From: JABFRJ01 sp031374735
GTDB lineage: Bacteria; Pseudomonadota; Alphaproteobacteria; Rhizobiales; Hyphomicrobiaceae
DNA length: 64,000 bases
Direction of reading: 5' to 3'
Assembly (NCBI GenBank): GCA_031374735.1
Contig: JANMGQ010000046.1
Coordinates: 1-64,000 of the forward strand
The position numbers and the translations under genes were made by a program. The notes beneath the pieces were generated by a model that was not told the DNA's origin, did not search any database, and saw only the letters and a list, made by a program, of their open reading frames with translations. Of the stretch, positions 1 through 10,974 are shown in pieces; within the stretch, counting starts at the first letter, position 1; every line of letters starts with the position of its first letter.

Positions 1-1
1 G

Positions 2-265
2 TTCAATCTCGGTCTCGACCCGGATACGGCGCGCGCCATGCACGATGAAACCATGCCGAAGGAGGCCCACAAGGTCGCCCACTTCTGCTCCATGTGCGGG
101 CCAAAGTTCTGCTCCATGAAGATCACGCAGGATGTGCGCGATTACGCGGCCAAGCAGAACGAGAAGGATACCGGCATGGCGGCAATGAGCGACAAGTTCC
201 GCGACATGGGTGGACAGGTTTACGTCGACGCCGAGAAGGTGAAGGCGAGCAACAGCGCGCTGTGA
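2..265 (+). CDS. thiC: Phosphomethylpyrimidine synthase ThiC, C-terminal part (5' end outside window)
   Basis: The reading frame is already open at the window edge, so only the last 87 residues are seen. ThiC is the radical-SAM enzyme that rearranges aminoimidazole ribotide to hydroxymethylpyrimidine phosphate (HMP-P) in thiamine synthesis. The segment carries the ThiC C-terminal cluster-binding motif CSMCGPKFC (C-x2-C-x4-C), which holds the 4Fe-4S cluster, followed by the typical MKITQDVRDYA tail. The stop lies two bases before the ATG of thiM, so the genes form one operon. Any TPP riboswitch would lie upstream, outside the window. Identification is near certain. Confidence 0.95.
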   Translation, partial: FNLGLDPDTARAMHDETMPKEAHKVAHFCSMCGPKFCSMKITQDVRDYAAKQNEKDTGMAAMSDKFRDMGGQVYVDAEKVKASNSAL

Positions 266-267
266 CG

Positions 268-990
268 ATGCATCGCCCGGACATCAGCAAAGCTGTTGCG
301 CGCCTGCGCGCCGCGGCGCCGCGCGTGCAGTGCCTCACCAACACGGTGGCGCAGGCGATCACGGCGAACGCGCTGCATGCGCTCGGCGTGCGTGCATCCA
401 TGGCGACGCATGCGGACGAAATCGTCGCCATGACGGCATCGGCTGAAGCTGTGCTGATCAATCTTGGGACGATCGATGCTGTGCGGCTTGCCGGGATCGA
501 GCGGCTGCTGGCAAGCAGTGCGCTCGATGGCAAACCGCTCGTGCTCGATCCCGTGTTCGTCCCGCATTCGCCCGTGCGGATGGCTGCCGCGACGCGGATC
601 GCACAGCAGCCGGGCGTGATCATCAAAGGCAACGCTCAAGAGATCGATGCGCTGCGCGCCGCGATGGGACCCTCGTCATTTCATGCGGCGATCCTTGTCA
701 CCACCGGGGCCATCGATCGCGTCGAGGCGCAGGGACGCGTGCATGCCGAAGTCTCCGGCGGCCATCCTTACATGACCAAGGTGACAGGTCTCGGCTGTGC
801 GCTTGGCGCGGCCATCGCAGCCTTCGCCTGTGTCACCGCCGACCCGGCAGCAGCAGCAGAGACGGCGCTCACCGTGTTCGCGCGCGCTGGCGAGCGGGCC
901 GCCGCAGACAGTCGTGGACCCGGGTCGTTCGCAGTCAACTTCATCGACCAACTCTCCATTCTGAATGGGCGTGAGGACCAAACATCATGA
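268..990 (+). CDS. thiM: Hydroxyethylthiazole kinase ThiM
   Basis: This 240-residue ribokinase-fold enzyme phosphorylates 4-methyl-5-(2-hydroxyethyl)thiazole, a thiazole salvage step. Visible family features are QCLTNTVAQAITANALHALG near the N-terminus, VLINLGT, the LDPV strand, GNAQEI (the usual ThiM GNxxEI), and the anion-hole/catalytic segment TGLGCALGA near residue 175. I chose the ATG two bases after the thiC stop; a longer upstream extension of the frame overlaps thiC and looks non-coding. The last bases overlap thiE by ATGA, so translation is probably coupled. With thiE and thiD downstream the operon covers salvage of both thiamine halves and their joining. Confidence 0.94.
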   Translation: MHRPDISKAVARLRAAAPRVQCLTNTVAQAITANALHALGVRASMATHADEIVAMTASAEAVLINLGTIDAVRLAGIERLLASSALDGKPLVLDPVFVPHSPVRMAAATRIAQQPGVIIKGNAQEIDALRAAMGPSSFHAAILVTTGAIDRVEAQGRVHAEVSGGHPYMTKVTGLGCALGAAIAAFACVTADPAAAAETALTVFARAGERAAADSRGPGSFAVNFIDQLSILNGREDQTS

Positions 991-1637
991 CCAAGCGCTT
1001 TGCCGGCATCTACGCCATTCTCGACACGCAGATCATCCGCGACCGCGATCCCGCGACATTGGCCGCAGCCGCTGCGCGTGGAGGCGCAACGACCTTGCAG
1101 TTGCGCGCCAAGAACCTGCCGACGCGTGCTTTCGTCGACCTCGCGCGGCGTGTGCACACAGGGCTATCGGGAACAGGCTGTCCGCTGCTGATCAACGATC
1201 GCATCGACGTCGCGCTCGCCGTTGGCGCAGAGGGCGTCCACATCGGGCGCGAAGATATGGAGCCCGCGCTGGCGCGCCGTTTGCTCGGCCCGGGAAAAAT
1301 CATCGGCGTCACCCTCAAGAACACGGACGATCTGGCCGCACTCGCACACAGCGTAGACTATGGCTGCATTGGCGGCGTTTTTCCGACGCGCCACAAAACC
1401 AACCCGGACGCGCCTGTCGGCCTCGAGGGCTTCTCATCCTTGCGCCGCGTTGCGGCTCAAGCAGCGCCCGGCCTGTCCCTTGGCGCCATCGCTGGCATCA
1501 CGGCCGCGAATGCCGGTGCGCTGAAAGCCGCGGGCGCGGACTTCATCGCCGTTGTCGGCGCGGTGTTTGATGCCGCTGATGTGCAAGCCGCGACGCGCCA
1601 CCTCGCAGCTGCCTTCAATGCGGGGGCGACGTCATGA
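987..1637 (+). CDS. thiE: Thiamine-phosphate synthase ThiE
   Basis: A 216-residue TIM-barrel enzyme that joins HMP pyrophosphate and thiazole phosphate to give thiamine phosphate. Visible motifs: TLQLRAKN (substrate diphosphate side), LLINDRIDVALAVGAEGVHI (the ThiE INDR..A...GA.GVH signature), YGCIGGVFPTRHK (the GP.F.T..K region) and a phosphate-binding GAIAGIT near the C-terminus. Length is normal for the family. The start overlaps the thiM stop and the 3' end overlaps thiD, both as ATGA, showing a tightly coupled thiM-thiE-thiD arrangement. The enzyme is cytoplasmic. Confidence 0.95.
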   Translation: MTKRFAGIYAILDTQIIRDRDPATLAAAAARGGATTLQLRAKNLPTRAFVDLARRVHTGLSGTGCPLLINDRIDVALAVGAEGVHIGREDMEPALARRLLGPGKIIGVTLKNTDDLAALAHSVDYGCIGGVFPTRHKTNPDAPVGLEGFSSLRRVAAQAAPGLSLGAIAGITAANAGALKAAGADFIAVVGAVFDAADVQAATRHLAAAFNAGATS

Positions 1638-2452
1638 CCCCGCGCGTAGCTTTGACCATAGCAGGCTCGGATTCCGGTGGTGGCGCCGGCATCCAGGCCG
1701 ATTTGAAAACCTTCGCCGCTTTCGGCGTGTTCGGCACCAGTGCAATCACGGCATTGACGGCGCAGAACACCGTTGGCGTTCAGGGCATTCACGCCGTTCC
1801 GCCCGATTTCGTGGCGTCACAGATCGCGTCGGTGTGTGACGATATCGATGTGCGTGCCATCAAGATCGGTATGCTCGCAACGTCCGAGATCATCTCGACG
1901 GTTGCGAAAGCGTTGGAGCCGCGTCGGGCGATCCCTGTCGTGCTCGATCCCGTGATGGTGGCAACGTCAGGCGACCGATTGATCTCACCCGACGCGGTGG
2001 CTGCACTCGTGCGTGTGCTGTTGCCGCGCGCGCGTTGCGTGACACCGAACCTGCATGAGGCCGCGCTGCTCTCGGGGCTGCCACTCGCGCACACCGAAGC
2101 TGAGATGGCGGCACATGGGCGCGCTATCCTCACGCACGGCGCCGAGACGGTGCTCGTCAAAGGCGGTCACGGGGAGAGCGGCGACAGCGTTGATCTGCTT
2201 GTCGCCGCTCAGGGCATCACACGATTTGCCGCGCCACGCATCGACAGCGCCAACACCCATGGCACCGGCTGTAGCTTGTCCGCTGCCATCGCCGCTGGTC
2301 TCGCACTCGGGCACGATCTCGAAACCGCGGTGCGCGCTGCAAAAGCCTGGCTGACGGGCGCCATCGCTGCCGCACGCAATCAGCGCATTGGTCGCGGTCA
2401 CGGTCCCGTGCATCACTTCCACGACGTCGTTATCCCTAAGAGATACCCATGA
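1634..2452 (+). CDS. thiD: Hydroxymethylpyrimidine/phosphomethylpyrimidine kinase ThiD
   Basis: A 272-residue ribokinase-family kinase that phosphorylates HMP and HMP-P to HMP pyrophosphate, the pyrimidine substrate of ThiE. The N-terminus has the classic ThiD segment ALTIAGSDSGGGAGIQADLK, followed by AFGVFGTSAITALTAQNT, VVLDPVMVATSG, the TPNLHEA segment, VLVKGGHG and the anion hole NTHGTGCSLSAAIAAGLA. All catalytic elements are present and length is typical. Start and stop each overlap a neighbour by 4 nt; the downstream partner is a periplasmic binding protein rather than another thi enzyme, which is unusual. Confidence 0.95.
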   Translation: MTPRVALTIAGSDSGGGAGIQADLKTFAAFGVFGTSAITALTAQNTVGVQGIHAVPPDFVASQIASVCDDIDVRAIKIGMLATSEIISTVAKALEPRRAIPVVLDPVMVATSGDRLISPDAVAALVRVLLPRARCVTPNLHEAALLSGLPLAHTEAEMAAHGRAILTHGAETVLVKGGHGESGDSVDLLVAAQGITRFAAPRIDSANTHGTGCSLSAAIAAGLALGHDLETAVRAAKAWLTGAIAAARNQRIGRGHGPVHHFHDVVIPKRYP

Positions 2453-3516
2453 GCCGCACACCGAGCCGTCGCGGTTTGCTTGGCGCTCTCGGCGCCGGCA
2501 CGCTTGCGGCACCGGCGATCACGCGGGCGGCGCAAGAGCGGCGTTGGCGGTGTGTGACGTCTTGGTCGCGCAACATGATCGGCCCCGGCGCCTCCGCTCG
2601 TCGCTTGACCGAGAGCATCACGCTTTTGAGCAATCGTGAACTCGTCGTCGACATCTTCGCCGCCGGAGAACTTGTGCCGGCGCTGCAGGTGTTCGATGCC
2701 GTCGCAGGCGGTAGCGTAGAGCTGGCACATACCGCGTCGGTGTTCTGGGGCGGGAAAATGCCCGTCGCGCCTGTGTTCACGACGATGCCGTTCGGCCTCG
2801 CACCGGACGCGCATATGGGTTGGCTGGCCGCTGGCGGGCAAGCTCTGTGGGACGAGCTGTATGCGCCCCATGGCGTGCGCGCGTTCGTCGCCGGCAACAC
2901 GGGGCCATCGGCGGCGGGCTGGTTCCGCCGCGAGATCCGCACGCGTGCCGATGTCAAAGGCTTGCGCATTCGCGCAACTGGACTTGGCGGCGAGGTCTAT
3001 GCCGCACTCGGCGCGACACCCGTCGCCATCGCGCCATCCGATACGTTCGCCGCCTTCGAACGTGGTGTTGTCGATGCCGTCGAGTTGCTCGCGCCCGCCA
3101 ATGATCTGCCAGCTGGCTTGGATCGCATCGCACGGCGTCTGCTGTTCCCCGGCTTCAACAAGCCGAATGGCGCCAGCGAATTGCTGATTTCGGAAACAGC
3201 TTGGCGCACATTGCCGCCGCACCTGCAGGCGATCATCGAAATCGCCTGCCGCGCCGAACACGACGTCGCGCTCGCCGAAACAATCGCGGCGAACGCAGCA
3301 GCGCTCGCGCAGCTGACGGCCTCTGGCGTGACGGTCCAGTGGCTTTCTGCCGAGGTGCTGACTGAGGCACGCGTTGCGGCCGAGACCGTGCTCGCGCGTA
3401 TTGCCGCCAGCAGTCCGCTCGCAGGACGCATCCTGGCGCACCAAAAGGCTTACGCCACGGCCACACGAGACTGGCAACACGCGCTCTCAGTCGGACGGCT
3501 GACGCTCACGACGTAA
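2449..3516 (+). CDS. TRAP transporter solute-binding protein, DctP/TakP-like, with Tat-type signal
   Basis: A 355-residue periplasmic binding protein. The N-terminus SRRGLLGALGAGTLAAPA is a twin-arginine-like signal ending in an Ala-rich cleavage zone. The mature part follows the TakP pattern of the DctP family: WSRNMIGPG, FAAGELVPALQVFDAV, TASVFWGGK, PFGL, the GNTG and GWFRREI segments (the Arg that usually contacts a substrate carboxylate), LRIRATGLGGEV and LGATPV. TRAP systems import carboxylates with DctQ/DctM membrane subunits, but neither lies in the window. Its start overlaps the thiD stop (ATGA), so it is probably made with the thiamine enzymes. Family call is strong; ligand and partner permease are unknown. 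Confidence 0.85.
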   Translation: MSRTPSRRGLLGALGAGTLAAPAITRAAQERRWRCVTSWSRNMIGPGASARRLTESITLLSNRELVVDIFAAGELVPALQVFDAVAGGSVELAHTASVFWGGKMPVAPVFTTMPFGLAPDAHMGWLAAGGQALWDELYAPHGVRAFVAGNTGPSAAGWFRREIRTRADVKGLRIRATGLGGEVYAALGATPVAIAPSDTFAAFERGVVDAVELLAPANDLPAGLDRIARRLLFPGFNKPNGASELLISETAWRTLPPHLQAIIEIACRAEHDVALAETIAANAAALAQLTASGVTVQWLSAEVLTEARVAAETVLARIAASSPLAGRILAHQKAYATATRDWQHALSVGRLTLTT

Positions 3517-3539
3517 GCAGACGCGTGGCGCAGAGCCCA

Positions 3540-6176
<2,637 letters not shown>

Positions 6177-6271
6177 CTGTGGTCTCCACCTGCTCGGCCC
6201 GAGGTCCCGAAGCGACCCGGACGTGCTGTGATTGTTCTCATGCCGGCCCCGTTCGGCGACCAGCTCATGAT

Positions 6272-6299
6272 AGCTGGGGTGTGAAGGGCAGATGTAAAG
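6272..6299 (-). promoter_or_regulatory. Candidate RpoH (sigma-32)-type promoter for clpB
   Basis: On the minus strand CTTTAC is followed after 14 nt by CCCCAGCT, close to the heat-shock pattern CTTGAA-N13-15-CCCCATnT. It sits about 95 nt before the clpB ATG. The match is imperfect (CTTTAC for CTTGAA, CCCCAG for CCCCAT), so this is a candidate only. Confidence 0.35.
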
Positions 6300-6306
6300 A
6301 GGCGAG

Positions 6307-6322
6307 ATTGATTGCAATCAAT
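6307..6322. promoter_or_regulatory. Perfect FNR/FixK-type palindrome between clpB and the HAD gene
   Basis: The sequence ATTGATTGCAATCAAT is a 16-bp perfect palindrome containing TTGAT-N4-ATCAA, the exact consensus of Crp/Fnr-family regulators such as FNR, Anr and FixK. Its edge is 47 nt from the ATG of the haloacid-dehalogenase gene and about 130 nt from that of clpB. It could activate or repress either gene in response to oxygen. No regulator gene of this family lies in the window. Confidence 0.6.
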
Positions 6323-6368
6323 AAGCTCATGGCCAATGCTACGGCGAAACCCAACGCAGGATCGCCCC

Positions 6369-7097
6369 ATGACCGCACCAGACACGTCCCAAGTGAAAGC
6401 CCTCGTGTTCGATATCTTCGGCACGGTCGTCGATTGGCGCAGCAGTTGTATTGCGGAGATGGCGGCCTTCGGCAAAGCCAAGGGCATTAGAGCGGATTGG
6501 GCCAAGTTGACGGACGCGTGGCGCGGGCTCTATCAGCCCTCGATGGAGGCGGTGCGCTCGGGCACGAGGGCCTGGACCATTCTGGACGTGCTGCATCGCG
6601 AGAGCCTCGAGACGCTGCTGCAACAGCACAAGATCACTGGCCTCACCGACGCCGATAAGGATCACCTCACCAAGATCTGGCACCGCTTGGAGCCGTGGCC
6701 GGATGTCGTGAGGGGACTCACGCGCCTCAAGACCAAGTTCATCATCGGCACGCTTTCGAACGGCAACGTTGGCCTCTTGACGCGCATGGCGAAGAACGCC
6801 GGCCTGCCCTGGGACGTCGTGCTCGGCGCGGAGACGGCGCAGGCCTATAAGCCACTGCCGCAAGCTTACCTCCGCACATGCGATCTGCTGAATTTGCAAC
6901 CCGCCGAAGTGATGCTGGTTGCAGCCCACAATGGCGATCTCGCCGCCGCCGCAAACGTCGGTATGGCGACAGGCTTTGTCGCGCGGCCGACTGAGTACGG
7001 CCCGCTGCAGAAGATCGACGTCACGGCGGAGCAAGCCTGGACCGTGATCGCTTCCGATTTTGGAGACCTCGCCACACAGTTGGGCTGCTCCGCCTGA
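6369..7097 (+). CDS. Haloacid dehalogenase type II-like hydrolase
   Basis: A 242-residue HAD-superfamily protein of the L-2-haloacid dehalogenase subgroup. Motif I is VFDIFGTVVDW with nucleophile Asp14; motif II is GTLSNGN; motif III Lys lies in AYKPLPQAY (about residue 160); the last loop VMLVAAHNGDLAAAANVGM followed by GFVARP is characteristic of 2-haloacid dehalogenases, which release halide from 2-haloalkanoates by an ester intermediate. True activity could instead be another HAD hydrolysis. Start at MTAPDTSQ; the 19-residue upstream extension would run into the promoter zone with the FNR-type box. Confidence 0.88.
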   Translation: MTAPDTSQVKALVFDIFGTVVDWRSSCIAEMAAFGKAKGIRADWAKLTDAWRGLYQPSMEAVRSGTRAWTILDVLHRESLETLLQQHKITGLTDADKDHLTKIWHRLEPWPDVVRGLTRLKTKFIIGTLSNGNVGLLTRMAKNAGLPWDVVLGAETAQAYKPLPQAYLRTCDLLNLQPAEVMLVAAHNGDLAAAANVGMATGFVARPTEYGPLQKIDVTAEQAWTVIASDFGDLATQLGCSA

Positions 7098-7179
7098 TGC
7101 CGCACGATAGCCGCACACGATCCGGGTCGCGGCGGTCTCACTTTCCGGCTACGGGGGCGCGCAACAGATCGGGGCCTCC

Positions 7180-8073
7180 ATGCGACTGCGCGACTGGATG
7201 ATGCTGATCTCGCTGTCCATCCTATGGGGCGGGACGTTCTTCTTCGTCGCTCTGGCGCTGAAGGAAGTGGCGCCGATGACGCTTGTCCTCATGCGCTGTG
7301 TGATCGCGGCGCTGGTCATTACACCGATCGTGCTGATGCTCGGCCATGCTTTTCCCAACACCCGCGAGGGCTGGCGGGATTTCGCCATCATGGCGATCAT
7401 CAATAACATCATCCCATTCGGGCTTATCTTCTACGGCCAGAAAATCATTCCGAGCGGACTTGCTGCCGTGCTCAACGCGACGACGCCGCTGATGTCGCTG
7501 CTCGTGGTCCGCTTCGTGGCAGGCGAAGCGTGGACCACCAACAAGCTCGTCGGTGTCCTGATCGGACTTGGCGGCGTCGGCGTGCTGGTCGGACCTGAAG
7601 CCCTCGGCGGCGCGACCTTGATCAACGCGCTCGGCATGCTCGCCTGTCTCGCTGCAACGGTATCGTATGGCTTTTCAGGCCTCTGGTCGCGACGCCTGAA
7701 GGCGTATTCGGCGCCGGTCTCGGCCGCGTCCCAGATGCTCTGCTCGTCGATCCTCATGATACCGATCGCAGGCTTCGCCGACCGCTTCTGGACCATCGGA
7801 GTACCCTCTCAAAGCGTCTTGCTCGCAATCATCGCCTTGGGCGTCCTGTCGACGGCGCTCGCCTATATCTTGTTCTTTGAAATCATCCGCAATGCCGGCG
7901 CGTTGAATGCAATGCTGGTGACGCTGCTTATCCCCTTCACGTCGATAACCCTTGGCGCGTTGTACCTCGGCGAGACGCTTTCAGCCCGCCAGTTCGCTGG
8001 CGCCGCAATCATTGGCTTGTCCCTGCTGGTGATCGATGGACGGCTGTTCGGCATCAAGCCAAAGGCGGTCTAA
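7180..8073 (+). CDS. EamA/DMT-family permease (RhaT-like)
   Basis: A 297-residue integral membrane protein with about ten hydrophobic helices in two EamA repeats. The N-terminus ISLSILWGGTFFFVALAL is the typical first DMT helix with its LWG motif, and the second half has FSGLWSRR and the closing LGETLSARQFAGAAIIGLSLL helix of the EamA unit. The family exports or imports amino acids, purines and other small metabolites; the substrate cannot be read from sequence. It stands alone between the HAD gene and the M16 peptidase genes, all on the same strand with short gaps. Confidence 0.85.
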   Translation: MRLRDWMMLISLSILWGGTFFFVALALKEVAPMTLVLMRCVIAALVITPIVLMLGHAFPNTREGWRDFAIMAIINNIIPFGLIFYGQKIIPSGLAAVLNATTPLMSLLVVRFVAGEAWTTNKLVGVLIGLGGVGVLVGPEALGGATLINALGMLACLAATVSYGFSGLWSRRLKAYSAPVSAASQMLCSSILMIPIAGFADRFWTIGVPSQSVLLAIIALGVLSTALAYILFFEIIRNAGALNAMLVTLLIPFTSITLGALYLGETLSARQFAGAAIIGLSLLVIDGRLFGIKPKAV

Positions 8074-8155
8074 AAGCCCGGGCTGTTCTTTCCGATACAG
8101 CGGGCGTTAGGACATTCTGAGATAGCAACATCGCACCGGATCGGGAGATGTTGAG

Positions 8156-9508
8156 ATGCAGATGCACATCAATCGCCGCAGTTTCATGGGCGGCGCGGCG
8201 GCAGTCGGTGCAACCTCACTCGCCGCACCGTGCCGTGCTCTTGCTGCGGCCGGGCCTGAACTGACGGACGCAACGCTGTCGAACGGTTTGCGGGTCGTGG
8301 TCTATCGCGACGATCGCATTCCACTGATCACGCACCAGCTCTGGTACCGCGTGGGTGGTGGCGACGAACCATTGGGCGTGACAGGTATCGCCCACTTTTT
8401 CGAACACCTGATGTTCAAGGGCACGCTGCGCAATCCCGGCGGCACGTTCAATCGCTTCGTCGATCGCCTCGGTGGCGCACAGAACGCATTCACGAGCATG
8501 GATGCGACCTGGTTTGTCCAGCGCATGCCGAAGCGGCAGCTCGCCGACCTGATGGCGCTGGAAGCCGATCGCATGACCCATCTGCAACTCAGCGACGCGG
8601 ATGTCACAACCGAGCTTGGCGCCGTTCTCGAGGAGAAGCGTGGCGGCGAAACGAACGTCAATGTTCTGTTCAGCAACGGCCTGCGCGCCGCGCTGTACCC
8701 GAACCATCGCAACGGCGTTCCCGTCATCGGCACGGAACAGGATCTACGTGCCATGACGCGCGACCCGCTGCTCGCCTTCTATCGCCGCTACTACGCCCCA
8801 AACAATGCGATCCTGGTCGTCGGCGGCGACACGACACCCGACGAGGTGCTGAAAATCGCCGAGCGCACCTACGGCGTTATTGCACCGAGCGCGAGCCTGC
8901 CGGTGCGCGCGCGGCCGCCGCTTCCAGCTCCACCACGCGAGCCATTTCGCTTCGAGACCAATCGCGCGTCCACGCTCTCGACGACCGTCTACTACCGCCT
9001 GCCCGATCTTGCTGATGTGCCGCTTGCTGACATGGCGCCACTCGGCGCGCTCGCAACGCTATCGAACGGCTTCGGTTTCGAGCACGGGGCGTATCGCCGG
9101 CTGGTGCAAGGCCAGCGCGTCGCCAGCACGGCCTGGGGCGGCTTTTCGCCAGCCATGACAGGGGGCGAGTTGGCATTCGGTTTCCAAGCACTGCCCGGCA
9201 TCAGCGAAGACAAGGCGCGACAGATGCTCGACGAAACGATCGACGCGATCCGCACACATGTTCCAGACGACACGACGCTTGCTGATATCGCAACGCAGAG
9301 TCTCGCCGCAGACATCAGGGCCAGCGACAGCGCCGCAGCCGTCGTGACGGGTTTTGGGACAATGCTCTCGCGCGGGCAGAAACTCTCGGACTACACGAGC
9401 TATCGAGCCCGCCTCGCGGCCGTCACGCGCGCGGACCTGCGGCGCATCATCGACACCTATATGACGCCGGAACGGGCACTTGTTGGCACTATGGTGCCAA
9501 AGGCGTGA
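8156..9508 (+). CDS. M16-family zinc peptidase, catalytic subunit, exported
   Basis: A 450-residue insulinase-type metallopeptidase. The inverted zinc motif HxxEH is present as HFFEHLMFKGT (His80, Glu83, His84), and the distal acidic ligand is supplied by LEEKRGGETN about 75 residues later. The N-terminus INRRSFMGGAAAVGATSLAAP looks like a Tat-type signal, placing the enzyme in the periplasm. ATG codons at 8156 and 8162 are both possible. It is followed 34 bp later by a second M16 protein without the zinc motif; such tandem pairs usually form a catalytic/non-catalytic heterodimer. The natural substrate is unknown. Confidence 0.9.
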   Translation: MQMHINRRSFMGGAAAVGATSLAAPCRALAAAGPELTDATLSNGLRVVVYRDDRIPLITHQLWYRVGGGDEPLGVTGIAHFFEHLMFKGTLRNPGGTFNRFVDRLGGAQNAFTSMDATWFVQRMPKRQLADLMALEADRMTHLQLSDADVTTELGAVLEEKRGGETNVNVLFSNGLRAALYPNHRNGVPVIGTEQDLRAMTRDPLLAFYRRYYAPNNAILVVGGDTTPDEVLKIAERTYGVIAPSASLPVRARPPLPAPPREPFRFETNRASTLSTTVYYRLPDLADVPLADMAPLGALATLSNGFGFEHGAYRRLVQGQRVASTAWGGFSPAMTGGELAFGFQALPGISEDKARQMLDETIDAIRTHVPDDTTLADIATQSLAADIRASDSAAAVVTGFGTMLSRGQKLSDYTSYRARLAAVTRADLRRIIDTYMTPERALVGTMVPKA

Positions 9509-9542
9509 GCCCGCACATCGCACTCCAATGGGACTTGCTGTC

Positions 9543-10874
9543 ATGGCGCCGTTTTCCACCTTCCGCCGTCTGCGCATCGCCATCGCTGCCCTCGCGCTTG
9601 TGCTTTTAGCGGGCCCGGCCGCCGCGCAAAAGATCAGTGTCGTGACGAGCCCAGGCGGGGTGACCGCATGGCTGGTGCAGAGCACGGCATCGCCAATCAT
9701 CACGTTGCGCATCGCCTTCAAAGGCGGCGCTTTGCAAGAACCGGATGACAAGCCCGGCGTAGCAGCACTGATGGCCTACGCGTTCAATGAAGGTGCGGGC
9801 GACATGGACGCCATGACTTTCCTCGCCCGACGCGATCGCATCGGCGCCACGATCGGCGCTCAAGGCGCGCCAGAGGCCGTGGTGGTCAACTTCTCGACCG
9901 TGGCCGCCTATCGGGACGAGGCATTCGCACTGCTGGAAAAAGCGTTCGTCGCCCCGCGCTTCGATGCCGATAGGCTGGCGATTTCGAAGGCGTCGTTTCG
10001 CAACACCTATGAAACTGCGATGCGCGATCCTGCGGCCATGATGGGGCAGACGTTTCAACGCCTGCTCTATGGACAACACAAGATCGTCTTTGACCCAAAG
10101 GCCCATCTCGCAGCGCTTGAGACGATCACGCCTGACGATCTGAGGGCGGCACGTGCCCGGCTGATGACCCGTTCAAACATGTACGTGTCGGCCGTTGGCG
10201 ACATCGACGCAGCAACGCTTGGTGCGTGGGCTGATCGCTTGGCCGCGCACTTACCCGCGGGGATGCAAAATACGCCCGAGGCGCGGGTCGTGGCAGCCGC
10301 CCCGCGCTATGAGCACATCGATATGGATTTGCCACAGACGCTCGTCATGTTCGGCCATGTCGTGCCGCAATTGTCCGTTCAAGAACGACGCGTCGTTAAT
10401 GTGCTCGACTCGATCCTGAACGGCGGCATGACCTCGCGCCTGTTCATGGACGTGCGCGTCAAGCGCGGCCTCGTCTACGGCATCAGCGCCGACTATGCCT
10501 ACACGCGCCTGTCCGACGCCTACATCGGCGTGTTCGGCTCAGCGCCTGGGACCGCTGCGACAGCACTTGGGACAACCTATGCAACGCTGCGCCAGATGGC
10601 GGAGCAAGGCCCCACGGCGGACGAGCTCGCGGCCTATAGGACGGCTGCGGAGGGACGACTTCTCTTTGGTATCGAGAGCAGTGAAGGCTTGGCCAATTGG
10701 ATGGTCAATGTCGCCATGCGCGGCCTGCCGCCGGCATACATCGAGACCTATGCGTCGGAACTTGTCAGGGTGTCGGCGGATGAAGTGCAGGCCCTGGCCA
10801 AGAAGCTTCTGCAGCCGGAAATGTTCACCGTAATTTCTGTCGGCAAACCCAATCCGCCGTTGGCCGTGCGTTAA
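9543..10874 (+). CDS. M16-family peptidase, non-catalytic partner, exported
   Basis: A 443-residue protein with a Sec signal (LRIAIAALALVLLAGPAAAQ). It has the M16 fold, seen in the beta-strand FKGGALQEPDDKPGVAALMAY and the C-terminal RVKRGLVYGI and AYIGVFG segments, but at the zinc-site position it reads LMAYAFNEG instead of HxxEH, so it cannot bind catalytic zinc. The R/Y pair near RVKRGLVYGI, usual for the partner subunit that completes the active site, is kept. ATG 9543 (preceded by GGGA) is preferred; ATG 9528 is an alternative. Functional partner of the preceding gene by analogy with other bacterial M16 pairs. Confidence 0.85.
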   Translation: MAPFSTFRRLRIAIAALALVLLAGPAAAQKISVVTSPGGVTAWLVQSTASPIITLRIAFKGGALQEPDDKPGVAALMAYAFNEGAGDMDAMTFLARRDRIGATIGAQGAPEAVVVNFSTVAAYRDEAFALLEKAFVAPRFDADRLAISKASFRNTYETAMRDPAAMMGQTFQRLLYGQHKIVFDPKAHLAALETITPDDLRAARARLMTRSNMYVSAVGDIDAATLGAWADRLAAHLPAGMQNTPEARVVAAAPRYEHIDMDLPQTLVMFGHVVPQLSVQERRVVNVLDSILNGGMTSRLFMDVRVKRGLVYGISADYAYTRLSDAYIGVFGSAPGTAATALGTTYATLRQMAEQGPTADELAAYRTAAEGRLLFGIESSEGLANWMVNVAMRGLPPAYIETYASELVRVSADEVQALAKKLLQPEMFTVISVGKPNPPLAVR

Positions 10875-10974
10875 TGCTGGCCATGCCGGCGACCCGAACA
10901 TACAAAGGTGTTGACACCTTGAGCAATTTCGCGAGAGGCCACGGCACTGCCCCAACCCACGGACCCGCCACACC

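Noticed and set aside
8075..8084. AGCCCGGGCT palindrome after the DMT gene as terminator
   Set aside because: Ten-base palindrome without a loop; a usable hairpin would be too short.
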